The notes under the pieces: generated by a model
What the model saw: the letters and a program-made list of their open reading frames with translations, nothing else
The model's database searches: none
Told to the model about the DNA's origin: nothing
Shown here: positions 12,126 through 23,285 of the stretch, piece after piece
How positions within the stretch are numbered: the first letter of the stretch is position 1
Layout of the letters: the number at the start of each line of letters is the position of its first letter
Position numbers and translations under genes: made by a program
Assembly (NCBI RefSeq): GCF_002994745.2
Contig: NC_037094.1
Span: 768,001-832,000, forward strand
Direction of reading: 5' to 3'
Source: Rosa chinensis
Taxonomy: Eukaryota > Streptophyta > Magnoliopsida > Rosales > Rosaceae
DNA: 64,000 nt

Positions 12126-12828
12126 TTCCCACAACAGAAACTCCTATGGTTGATATCAAGAGTTACATCACACTAACCAAACAGAAACTCCCAGGGAAAG
12201 CATCATTATCTATACCTTTAGGCCGCGTTTGGCAGCGTTGACTAGATTGGATTGGTAATTATAACCAGATTGGATTGGTTGGGGATTAGGATTTGCTGCA
12301 ACAGATAATGACATCACTAGATAAGGCAACTCACAGGTCCTTGACTCTGGATCCTCAAGGGAGCCATTACCATTTCCAGCACCCTGAAGGAGTGAAGGGT
12401 GCCTATTTTGTAGAATCTCGTCGAAAGATAAACGGGCCGGATGGGCCCGAACACTGTAAAAGACCAATATCTACATATGGGTCTGGCTACAAAGTACAAA
12501 CATTGGCTCAACGAGCAGACTATGCCCGAGTTGTGTACTCTGTGGTTATATTGGAGGGATCCTAACCCAATTCTCTTCTCTCTCTCACCATTTGGGCTTT
12601 AGACGACTTGTTTTATTATTTATTTAATTTAATCTTATCTATACTATTATTTCAAAAAATAATAATAATTACAAAAAAAAACTAGTCGAGCCTACTCTTT
12701 CCCTCTCCTCCTCTCCGCTATTGGCAATTTCAACCTTTCTCTCATAGGCCATCTATCTTCAACTGAGGACAGCACAATTTTTCTATCTATAAATTTTTTT
12801 TTTAAATGTATATGTACACCGTCGTTAA

Positions 12829-13344
12829 AAATGAATATCAAACTTAGATATAATTCTAATTTCTATTACAAATGAATTTTACCCATTTTTTCTATTTTTT
12901 TTTAGGGCTCTGATCCCTTGAGTATTTTACTGCAGATATTGTTTAATACGCAGGCAGCATCTTACAAAAAAAAAAGGTGTGAAAGGAGGGTTGCAACCTG
13001 ACAAAGAATGGACGGTAGATGGTTTCATCAAAGAGACTAGGAATATGGTCTCAAATTAAACTATATAATGGTGTTCACATAGCACTACTATTTCAGGTGC
13101 ACAGTTAGCCGAAAATTATTTTATTGAAACCGAGCTATAATAATAGACTTTATCATATCTAATTCGATCAAATAAACAGTAGTATGGCTTTGTACACTCA
13201 TTTGTCTCTAACTAACATCCTTAGTCTTGAAAATTCATTAGTAGGCATTTATTCTCTCAAAATCTCTTGAAATAATACTTCATTGCATGCAAGATGAGAA
13301 CTAGAGGGTGCTACTGTATTGTTAGACTTATACATGTTGAAATT
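12829..13344 (+). pseudogene. Tandem degenerate copy of the PYD1 3' end (intron 6 end, exon 7, 3' flank)
   Basis: From 12829 the sequence follows 10882 onward: the end of intron 6, the acceptor (AG at 12904-12905), the whole of exon 7 to the TAA at 13057-13059, then the 3' UTR and the downstream flank matching 11258-11410. The exon copy has lost bases around the equivalent of QQEAILQRK and carries an in-frame TGA near its start, so it cannot code. The duplicated unit continues after two insertions, at 14248-14309 and again from 25866 (matching about 11470-11495). A segment of at least 600 bp was therefore duplicated in direct orientation, then broken up. Confidence 0.9.
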
Positions 13345-14237
13345 AGAGGTGGCAAACGGCCCGGGCTGGCCCATTTTAAGCGGGTCAAGTGGTGTTTCGT
13401 GCCGTGTTTGGACTGGCCCATTTATTATCGTGCCGACCTATTTACTTAAATATTAAGCCCGGTTCGGCCCATGACCCGAGCCCATATCGTGCCGGGTCAA
13501 TAAACGGGCCGTGCTCGTGCCTATCCACTATAAAGCACGATTTTAAAATCTTAATTTGAATAAATAAAAAATAATTTTATTTAACTATTTAGAAAATTCA
13601 AATAAATTAAGTTCTACAATGTTTTTCTCAATCTTAGCTTTTTAAGATTAGTTTTCTAATAATTTTTTATATTCCACTACAAAAAAGAAAGAAAGAAAGA
13701 AAAAATAACACAAAATATATTGCTTTTAGTATATTATTGTGAGATTAATTTTTGTTAATATAATGAAGATTTAGTATCATATTATTCTTTCCTTCATTCT
13801 ATAGTTGTATTATTATGAGATTAGTCTTTATTCATAAACATATATTTAATATTTAGAAAAAATACTTTTATGTCAAAATAAGGATATAATGTTTTTTTTC
13901 ACTATTTTGACAACATAAAAGAAATAGCATTGGTGGAATTGTCATGAGATTTTAAATAAGGAGGTCTAATATTCAAATCTTATCATTATGGTTTTTTAAT
14001 ATTTTTAAAAACAAAATGAAATTTTGTGTTTGAAACGGGCTGACCTAAATATGTCGTGCTCGGACCGTGTCAGGCCCATTACGGGCTCGGGCCAGGTCGG
14101 GCCAATGGACTAATATTCCTAGGCCCAACCCGGCTCGGGTCGTGCTGGGCCACTAACGGGCTTGGGCTGTGGTAGACCAGTTTTAAGCGTGCCGGGCCCG
14201 TGTCGTGCTCGTGTTTAGCGGCTCGTTTGCCGCCTCT
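13345..14237. mobile_element. TIR element (893 bp) inside the PYD1 duplicate
   Basis: The termini are inverted: AGAGGTGGCAAACGG at the left, and CGTTTGCCGCCTCT at the right. A 10-bp direct repeat TGTTGAAATT flanks it (13335-13344 and 14238-14247), and removing the element restores the PYD1-flank sequence GAAATTGAAG. The sub-terminal regions are rich in GGCCCGGGC / CGTGCCGGGCC blocks in inverted order and the middle is AT-rich. No coding capacity. The TSD length suits Mutator (9-11 bp) better than hAT (8 bp), but the superfamily is not certain. Confidence 0.8.
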
Positions 14238-17200
14238 TGTTGAAATTGAAGGCTTACAAGAAGTACAATTAGCAATGTGACTTTTGCCGAATCCCATGAA
14301 TAAAAACTAGGATTAATTCTAGTTTACCCACTTCAACTTTGGGGCAATCTTCATTTTAGTCCATGGTTTTTTAAATTTCATCAGCTACACCCCTGAGTTT
14401 CCAAAATTAATCAACTGTGTACGATTTCGTTAATTCCGTCCAAATTTTCTGTCAATTACTGACATGGCAGGAAATGGGTAGGAGAAACGGGCCCACAGGA
14501 AGGGCAAAATGGATATTTTGTATCTGTTACCAACAAAAGCAAAAAACATCCTAGTAATCAAATACAACCATACTTTTTCCCCTCCAAAGAGCATCTTCTA
14601 TTACATATTCAGATAGGAGGAAGAAAAGTTCACTTTTTTGGGGTAAGTTGGGCATATGAACACTGATATTGTAATAACCAAACATAGAGTTTAAAAAGCT
14701 GTAAAATAACACAACCTACTCTTCATTAATAATAGGAATAATACTGATTGTCTAAAGAATTAGCAGCCAATAAAGATGCATTTCACTGTTTTACATCCAA
14801 ACAACAAAAAAAGAAGTTGGAAATAGTTGCTTTGTTCAGATTAGCTCTAATCATCATAACAAAAGATTAGAGCCAGCAACCTTGTGACACAGCACAAGGT
14901 TGCACAAAATAATGCAACACTTCATCAATTGATATAAAATAACCTGGCTTGCTAATCCCAGCCTCCTAGGTCTATTTTCCGGCCTCATTTCTAGCTTTAA
15001 TCCTCTGTGATGATCTTGTTGGTGTTAAAGACTTTGCAGAGGTAGAAGCTTTATTGTTTGCTGTAGCAGCACGGGTAGTGGTTGAAGTTGTGCTCGATTT
15101 TGTTGTTGCTTTAGCAGTGGTTGATTTTGCAGTAGCAAAAGCTGCTGCCTTATGTGCATCCCTCTTTTTCTACAGTAAGACATTAAACCACAAATTAGAA
15201 ACCTTGGTTTTTCAGCAGCCACTACAATTTACAGAAACCACAATAACCAAAACATATAATAATTCCAACACACAGCCCCAACAAATTACCTTCATCTTGT
15301 CTGCTTTCTGTATAACTTTGGTCCTAAGCTCGTTCTTTATCAGAGGAGGCTTTTTTATTCCCTTAGCCTACATTCAAATGTACAGTTGTCATATTACAGA
15401 TATAAACAAGTTGAACAATATAAAGCAAACATATCCTAAACTTGAAATACCTTGGATTGAGATGAGGTGCCCTCTCCGGTGTCTAGCTTCCTCTTTTTGC
15501 TCATCTTCTCCTTAGGTAGCAAGTGCCTATGGCAGGTCTTGACATTGTGCCCCAAAAACCCATAGCTGCTGCACTTCAATGATTTCTGTACTCTTCCCAG
15601 CTTGGTTCCCTCATTAGCTTTCTTTGAAGTATCCTTAATTCTCTTGGTTTTTGGCCTACTAGGCTGTCTGTTGTATTGAGGAGGAAGAATTGCAGCATCA
15701 TCAGTCCTTTCCCAAAGATCCATTCCATTTACATGGCTAATGGTGTTTGAGTAGATGGCCAAGTATGTCTTTGTCCAGTAGAAAGTATCAACATAATCCT
15801 TAGGTTTTTCCCTCATGTAGTGGATGGCAGATACAACATGTTTGCAAGGGATCCCACTCAAATCCCATCTCCTACAAGCACAACTCTTTCTCTCAATATC
15901 AACTATATGTCTTGCTCCTCCAATGCTTTCCACTTCGATTTTTGAGCTTCCTGAACCAAATGGAATGCAGTGTGTGGCAGCTTTCAGTTTGTTCTTCTCC
16001 AGTATTTCTCTTGGCTTGGGGCAGATGGTATCCTGAACCTTCATCATCTTGTCCCTCCTAATGTGAATCCTCTTCATCAACTTGATCCTCATTTCCTCAA
16101 ACATGCTGATTACAGGTTTGAATCTTGCAGCAGTATGAAGGCATTGAAGCTAGCTTTCACTAAATTGTTGAGTAGAATGTCACATTTAAGCACTGTTTTG
16201 AAATGTGACCTAGACTAGTGCTTTGCAGGTCTTTCAGGCTCTATAAAACGCACAACATTGGCAGTTAATGTATTAAAAATTCAATGTCAAGAATATAAAG
16301 AACATGAAGTGATAATAATGGTAGCATTACAAACCTGTGAGATAGTTATAAGCCTCTAACTCCATTTGGTTCTTTAGGACCATCTCCTTAGTAAAGTGAG
16401 CCATTATGGTTGACTTTGCGATGGCCCATAATTGGTCCTTTAAAGCTTTCCCTGGAAACTTCTTGTTGAAATTCGTCCATAAATGTCTTACACAGAACCT
16501 GTGCTCCGCACTTGGCAAAACCACCTTAAATGCTGGTAAAAGGCCCTTTTGTTTATCAGATATAAAGGTCCACCCAGCTCCATCACTCCTAATGTCCAAG
16601 TCATTAGCCAACAACTCCAGAAACCATATCCAACTATCCTTACACTCCTGCTCCACCATTGCATAACCAACTACCCAAGTATTGTTGTTAGCATCCACTC
16701 CAACCGCTGACAAAAGTTGACCTCCATAAGGACTCTTCAGATGACAACCATCTAGTACTATCAATGACCTACAACTTGCTTTAAATCCCTTCTTCAGTGC
16801 ACCAAGACAAAAATACATCCTCTTGAAAACAGGTTTCTGGCCAGGTTATTGAAGTCGCACTGGATGTCCATTGTTGTGCTTGGATTAACCCTCTTCAACT
16901 CTGCTGCATAGTCATTCACCCTTGAATACTACTCTGCATGTAATCGCTCAAGTATACTTAATGCAGCCTTCTTAGTTCTATATGCTTGCTGAACTGAGAC
17001 TCTTGCTTGCACTTTTGCTGACATAGTTTAGGCTAGAGATTCTGTGGCACAAAAGGGTTAAAGGCAATAGAATGTGCTATTGTAAATAAAGCTTAGTAAG
17101 TAAAGGCATTGAATTAAATTGATCAAGTCTTGGGGAAACTACCTGTGGACCAATCAGGGTTAAGCTTTATTTGATCAATAAACTTTTCAGTCAGGTAAGG

Positions 17201-17895
17201 GGTCCTAACCATGCTATTATCTAGCACCCTTGCACAGTTGTGTTGACCATTGTATGTCTTGATCATTAGAGCGTCTTCATGCTGCATCTTAGAGGCATAA
17301 AGCTCGAAGGGGCAGTTTTCTGCTTTGCAAATCACCCTCACCCTCACTTTATCACTCTTCACAAACATGGCCTCCCAACCCTTTTGTATTGCCTTCTCCC
17401 TTACAGCAGCTCTCAATATCTTAGCAAATGCAAACCTCATACCCTTACAAAACTGAGGGTTCCCCATGTTTGTCTTGGGGTTGAACTCTGGAAACCTTTG
17501 CATATCATCTCCCTCATCATCTGAGTTTGCTTCATGACCAATCCCCTCTTCATCAGAGTCCAGAGCCCCATACATTGGCTCATTATCTTCAACCTCCATG
17601 TTCTCATCCACATCAACACTTGTTCCAACACTAGCTTGCTCATATGACTTTGCCTCTTTCTTCTTTCCCTTCCTATCTCCAGCACTTGTTCCTACATCCT
17701 CAGTAGCTTGCTCATGCTTGTCCACACTCTCTTCAGATTCCATATAATCTAGCCAGTTATCATCAACACCATAATTAGCATAGTCTTCATCATCCCTACA
17801 TGGATCATAGTCTACATCCTCACTAGCATCATCTTCACTGCTCATAGGGTCCCCATGTAACACCTTGCATCACTGACATCTATGTCTACTGTTAC

Positions 17896-18388
17896 TGTAT
17901 GTGACCGAGGGGTCTAATTAACTATAAATAGAGAGAGAGAGAGAGACACACACACACACACACAAAAGAAGTATAGTTGTTCGTCTCCAGCCTTAGCGGG
18001 AGACTATGTCTACTTGAAAGCTTAACTATGTGTGTTGGGCCTTGCGTCCCAAGAGGATTACATGAGATATAATGGGATGTTGAGTAAGTGGAAAGAAGTC
18101 TCCTTTTATAGGGGATGGAGGCTCTTTCCTTTACATATTTTCCAATGTGGGATAAGAAACCACTATTTTAGTCTAGAAAGCCATATTGTGGAGGCATGTT
18201 GGCAAGGTCGGGAATGTGGCTTCCTAGCGAGGTATTGGTCGCTTCTGTCTACCGTGGCGTAGCTTGGACATCGAGCTATGAGATGCATGTCTCGGTTGGG
18301 CCCCACCATGGCTTGTGGGCCCCCTAAGAAGGTGTTACTTATGCTTGGTGAGATAGCAAATTAGTCATGCTAATGAAAGGTATCTACA
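17896..18388. repeat. LTR-like repeat, copy A (493 bp)
   Basis: Starts TGTATG and ends TATCTACA, and is paired with copy B at 20088-20568 in the same orientation. It has a (GA)n/(CA)n tract near the start, a TATA-like TCCTTTTATAGG motif, and the shared end block TTATGCTTGGTGAGATAGCAA. The TG...CA ends suggest an LTR. No perfect 5-bp target duplication surrounds either copy, and no primer-binding site was recognised. Confidence 0.6.
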
Positions 18389-18414
18389 AGTCCCCGAAGT
18401 CCCCAAGTAAGAGG

Positions 18415-19687
18415 TAGGGTTGGGCTTGGGTCGAGCCGGGCCCGAAAATCAGTAAGACCGAGACCGAGACTGGAATTATCGGTTCGGGCCAGTTCGGGCT
18501 TTTTTCGAAATCAAAACCGATAGAAACTGAACCCATTCGGGCAGGTTCGGTCTTTCGGGCTTTTTGGGCCCAATTTTCAGTTCAACAAACTTTGCATGTT
18601 TTCCCTGTTTTCCAAACTGCAGTTCTGCACTTCTAGTACCTGGAAGACTAGAAATCTAGAATGCATATCCAAATATCCAATTATCTCATTAACATAACAA
18701 TTAATAAATTCAATAATCATGCATTATTACAAGTTTATACTTTATAGCTTACAACACAAACTCACAAATACATTGTCTGATTGTCCATTGTCCAACAGAA
18801 AGAAATCCAAATTTAAACCATGTGTTCAATCAATTGAAATTCAAATTTTAAATGGTACTACAAGTCTACAACTGCAAGTCTGCAACACAAAGTCACAAAC
18901 AGGAACACAATTTCCAGTTTTGCACAAATACCTGCTCGGCCGACTCCCTTGCTCAACAGCTCCAGAACTCCATGACAAGTTATCTCCTGTGTTCAACATA
19001 AAGTAATTTTATCTCATACATTTCAATTTCATTCACAGATCAAGAGGATTGAAAAAGTCAAATTGAAAACCCTTAAATCTAGATTACTTACCGAACTGAG
19101 TTGCGAGGAGCATCGATGGCGACGGCGACTGGAGAATCGAACTTCTGGAGCTTCGCATCCAATCAAGGAGTCGTTGGCGGAGGAGGATTTCTGATTTCGG
19201 AGACGGAGAGTGGTGCAGCAGCTGGTAATGGACGGAAAGAGAGAGAGAGAGAGAGAGAGTGAGTGAGACAAGGTTGAGACCGTGAAGGAGGGACTGAGTC
19301 ACTGAAAGGGAGAATCTGAGATGGTATCGAGTATCGACTCGATCTCGATACTATCGAGAGAGACTGAGAAAGGGAGGCTGAGGTGAGTGAGGTCGGGTTA
19401 CTCGATCTGCTTTAGCGTTTTAGGGTTGTTATTATTATTTTTTTAATACTTAACATATTATTATATCACCCAATCAATGACTGACATATGGCAACTGATA
19501 CAAGATTCGGGTCGGTTCGGGCCTTCGGTCCCTGAAAATTTGAAGCCCGAGACCGAACCGATTATATGAATTCGGGTCGTGCTTTGGACCGAACTGAAAA
19601 TTCCTATATTAAAACCGAACCGAATCGGGCTTTTTCCCTTGGTTCGGGTCTGGTCCTCGGTCTTTCGGGTCCGGATGCCCAGCCCTA
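18415..19687. mobile_element. hAT-type non-autonomous element (1273 bp)
   Basis: TIRs are TAGGGTTGGGC (left) and GCCCAGCCCTA (right). They are flanked by GTAAGAGG (18407-18414) and CTAAGAGG (19688-19695), an 8-bp duplication with one mismatch. Next to the ends are palindromic blocks of TTCGGGC / CGGTCTTTCGGG. The middle is AT-rich with a (GA)n run at about 19240-19260 and only spurious short open frames. It lies between the two LTR-like repeats inside the MULE. Confidence 0.75.
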
Positions 19688-20087
19688 CTAAGAGGAGCTT
19701 CTTGGTTGGGAAGTTATAAACATGATGTCATCAAGCATAAGTAACACTCAAGAGGCGTCTAGCCCTTACAAGTACCCGAACTCTAGCGGAAGATGTCAAA
19801 CATCTCAGCTTCATAATCTTCTCTTTCTTGTTGTTCTACAACTTTTTGTTTCCCTTTGTCTTTGTTGTCACATACTGCAACCTTGCTTGCTTGAGTTGGA
19901 ACCTCTTCTTAAACCTCTCTAATCACAATTCCCACAACATTTTTTCTGTTTGCACATACTTTAACCCGACATCCTAACTTTGGATTTCCTTTCACAACTT
20001 CAGGCTTCTTTTTAGGTGAATTTGGCAACTCTTCGATCTTTACACAACACTTCCTCTTTGGTGAATTAGGAAGTTCTTTGTTAATGT

Positions 20088-20568
20088 TGTATGACCGAGG
20101 GGTCTAATTAACGTAAAAGATGGAGAGAGATAGAGCGAGACATAAGAAGTATAGTGATTCGTCTCCCGCCTTAACGGGAAACTACGTCCACTTGAATATT
20201 GTACTATGTGTGTTTGGGTCTTGCGGCCCAAAAGGGATTACAAAGTATGTAATGGGATAAAGTTTAAGTGGGAGGAGGGGTCCCTTTTATAAGTAAGGGA
20301 ACCCCTCTCATTTACATTTTCTTAGATGTGGGATGCAAAACCACTATTCTAGTCTTAGAAAGTATGTTTGTAAAGGTAACTTGGCAAGGCCGGGAAGGTT
20401 GCTTCCCGACGACACATTGGCTGCCTCCGACCACCGTGGCGTAGCTTGAGTGTCGAGGTACGAGATGTATACCGTGGTCGGGTTCCACCATGGCTTGTGG
20501 GCCCACTAAGAGGGTGTTACTTATGCTTGGTGAGATAGCAAACTAGCTTGCCATTAGAGGTATCTACA
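20088..20568. repeat. LTR-like repeat, copy B (481 bp)
   Basis: Direct copy of 17896-18388 with scattered substitutions and a shorter GA tract. It interrupts the transposase coding sequence right after GSSGLVIEE on the minus strand. The flanks (AATGT / TTCTT) do not form a target duplication. The two copies may be solo LTRs, or the remains of one small element whose interior was exchanged. Confidence 0.6.
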
Positions 20569-21700
20569 TTCTTCAATCACCAACCCTGATGAACCAGCTT
20601 GACTATACCCCCATGCAGTTGGTTCATCATCAAACATCTCGACATCATCCCCATCAGATTGGTAGTCGTCATGCAGATCTAAATGATCTAAGTGGATGAT
20701 TATCAACCTGATATGAGGTACACAACAACACATTTGTATGGCATCAAAGTCTGTGGAAAGCTTGGTCAGAGCATCATCTTCACTCCCAATTGAATACCAA
20801 TAGTCCATCCTCCTTCCAACATACGCAGGGTTTATCCCTCTCACCATAGAATCCACCTCAATTAGGGACATCTTGTCCTCATCCACATTGTCATAGTAGT
20901 TGATTTTTCCCCCTACATATTTGTTCTCCCTTATGATTCCACCATGGTACATTTTGACTATGAATAAATCAGAATTTACTGCATGACAAACATAACCAAC
21001 AGTTAGCATCCTTAAGGAAACATTAACCAGCAGCACTGACAGCCATTTATTCCATAAACAATAATTCAAAAACACGTTGATACAGTATTAAACACAACAA
21101 CACTAACAGCCTTTTGGACCACAACAACACTAACACCCTTTTGGACCGCAACACCACTTTTTGAAAGATAGAGTATTAAACACAACAAGACACAAACTGT
21201 AGTATTTCAGCTACCCAACAAGGTCCACATGCATATCACTCTTACTTTAATCACAATTTCTCTAAGTAATAAACACAAGAAGACAAAAATTTGATAAAGA
21301 AACCCTAAATCCCACCAACCCAGATTCAATACATACATATATAAACCAAAGTGCAGTGCAGTGGTTCTAACAGAAACATCACCCCAAACCACAACTCGAA
21401 ACCATCAAAATAAGAAGCTTCTAAACCCTAAATCTCATGGTTCATCGAAACCCCAAAATGAAAAATTTTGAAATTCTTAAAACCTTACAATCGAAACCCG
21501 TAAATTAGAGGATTCAAAACCCCCGAATCAGAGGCTTCGAAGCCCCCGAATCAGAAGCTTCAAAACCCCCAAATCAGAAGCTTCGAATCTCAACCCAACA
21601 GGTCCACAGACATAGCCCTTAAATCAACCAAGCTAAATCCCCAAACCATTAATCATGATTTCTAACACATATTTTTGTTCGGAACTCACCATAATGGGGG
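20569..21700 (-). other. Transposase exon 2 plus intron/5' region of the MULE
   Basis: 20978-20569 codes for the PB1-like domain of the transposase. 21690-20979 is the first intron (donor GTGAGT at 21689, acceptor ...TGTCATGCAG ending at 20979). It contains a short A/C-rich stretch with repeats of GAAACCCCCGAATCAGAGGCTTCG type (21500-21590). No other gene is seen. Confidence 0.5.
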
Positions 21701-22259
21701 ATTTCATCGCCTCCTTCTTTCGTTCTGGGTAACCAGTCTTCAATTTCATTACCATCCATGTGCCTGCAACCTTGAACTAGAGATTGGGGTGGGTATTTTG
21801 AAAACGAAGTTATAATCGAAACCGTAATCTGGGTTCAGTTAGGGTTTTAAATTTTCGGGACCGTCATGGAAGCGTAATGGAGTCGAGGGTTTAGACTGAA
21901 TTAGGCCTCATCATATGGCCCTCGGGCCCAAAGGCCGCCCTAAGCCAGACCGGCCTAGCCTTTCCATTAGGGTGGGCTGGCCCGACCCTTTCTAAAATAG
22001 GTTACGGTATGGGTCATACAAATGAAGCTCGGCCCGATTGAGCCCGTAAAGGCTAGGCCCGGCCCTAAAATTTATAATTTATTTTTGTTATTTTCTATTA
22101 CATGTGTATAAAACTACAGAAGTATAGGACTTTTGATGAATTATTTGAATTTGTCAATCTGTTATATTAGAAAATGGGTCTTTTAAATTGAGTCTTTCTG
22201 TTTGAGCCTAAAAGCCAAAGGTACGAAGCCCAACCCAAGTCTTGAAGCAAAACCTAGAT

Positions 22260-23080
22260 GGCTTGAGCATCGAGGTCTTCAACTCTTCAGAGTTCAAACA
22301 AACTAGGCCGCCTCTCTCTCAAAACCCTATCTTCCTTCAGACAGCGTCTATATATACTCCTCCATCGCCAGCGTCTGCAATAGTTCATCTCTAATGGCAG
22401 ACGTCACCTCAGCACCTAAACCAAAACCCAACTCTTCTTTAGCACCACCTCTATAGTGAAATCAAATAAAAATGAAAATCCACAAATCCATTTCACACCA
22501 CTTCTTTCTTCTTCTTCTCTTCTTGCTCTCTGCAAACAATCTCCAGTTTCCTCCATAGACCTGAGCTTCATCACCTTCTTCACAAACCTCACAATTATTT
22601 CTACTTTCTTGATGAGCATTGATTCTCTACAATCACTCACTCTAAAATCTACGGGCCTCACCGACATCATTTCTTTTCCGGTTAAATCCAAGTGCAGCCC
22701 TCTGAGTTCGGCGTCATGCAGCAGAGTCAAGTCTACCAAATCAGCGGCGGTGGTTGGATGGAAGGGGTTGGTGACGGCGGAGTCAGGCTCGAAGACAACA
22801 ACGGTAAAGGCGAGGGTGGCGATTGCGAAGTCTGTGATGAAATTCATTTGTTCTCAGTAAGCTGCAGATCCAGTCCTTGAGGGTTGCTATAGGTAGATAG
22901 AAGACCATGAGAGACATTGCTTCATTTTTTGTAGCCTTAGTGGCTTAGTGCCTCTGTACAATTTCAATTCAATTTCAAGTCTACTACTTGATCAGTTTCA
23001 GTTTATGTGGGCTTTGTGGATATTTGTAATTAACTCAGGTTTTCATATCTCAAGTACTTAGTTTATATTTTTTTTCCCCT
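22260..23080 (+). pseudogene. Captured gene fragment, probably 5' end of a BRI1-like LRR receptor kinase gene
   Basis: At 22471 an ATG opens a signal-peptide-like run (MKIHKSISHHFFLLLLFLL). Shifted by one frame, the next stretch reads SSIDLSFITFFTNL...FLMSIDSLQSLTLKSTGLT...SKCSPL. This is the style of the N-terminal cap and first leucine-rich repeat of BRI1-type brassinosteroid receptors. The frames do not connect, no kinase domain is present, and the sequence then becomes G/C-rich and unrelated. Upstream is a TATA-like TATATATAC (about 22350) and a pyrimidine-rich leader. It is read as a captured, rearranged fragment and not a gene. The BRI1 assignment is from memory of the family and was not aligned. 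Confidence 0.45.
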
Positions 23081-23285
23081 TCAGTTTGATTGTGTAAAAA
23101 GAAAAATTGCATTTTATATGAGTTAAACAAAGGCCCAGCCCGGCCCTTTCGGCCTTTACGGAATGGGCCTTAAGGGCGGGTAAGGGTTTACGTATTGAAG
23201 CCTCGGCCCTAACTTTCGTTGACTTGGTCAAAGCTCAGCCCGGCCCTACCCTAAGCCCTAAAATTTAGGGTAGGGTTGGCCCTAA

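Larger units (their letters stand above)
14972..21759 (-). pseudogene. MULE transposase (MuDR/MURA type), broken
   Basis: On the minus strand the pieces are: exon 1 (21759-21690, MDGNEIEDW...), a PB1-like N-terminal domain (20978-20569, from NSDLFIVKMYHGG), and an acidic/basic linker (about 20087-19700). These are followed by the MuDR DNA-binding domain (17863-17123, around GMRFAFAKILRAAV and CPFELYAS) and the MULE catalytic region (16818-16327, IVLDGCHLKSPYGG...WIWFLELL). Then come the SWIM zinc finger (CACRRWDLSGIPCKHVVSAIHY, in 16104-15451), a small exon 15367-15290, and a Lys/Ala/Thr-rich tail 15169-14972. Defects: a TAG in the helix before the catalytic region (near 16935), a frameshift near 16835, a TAG where a Trp of the HWSRSHF motif is expected (near 16215), adjacent frameshifts, and the insertions listed separately. 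It cannot make an intact transposase. Confidence 0.85.

Noticed and set aside
12221..12570. Tourist-type MITE starting GGCCGCGTTTGGCAGCG
   Set aside because: The left end is suggestive, but no matching right end or TTA/TAA duplication was found.
17896..20568. Cassandra-type TRIM (5S-rRNA-containing LTR)
   Set aside because: The 5S internal promoter sequence expected in Cassandra LTRs is absent from both repeats.
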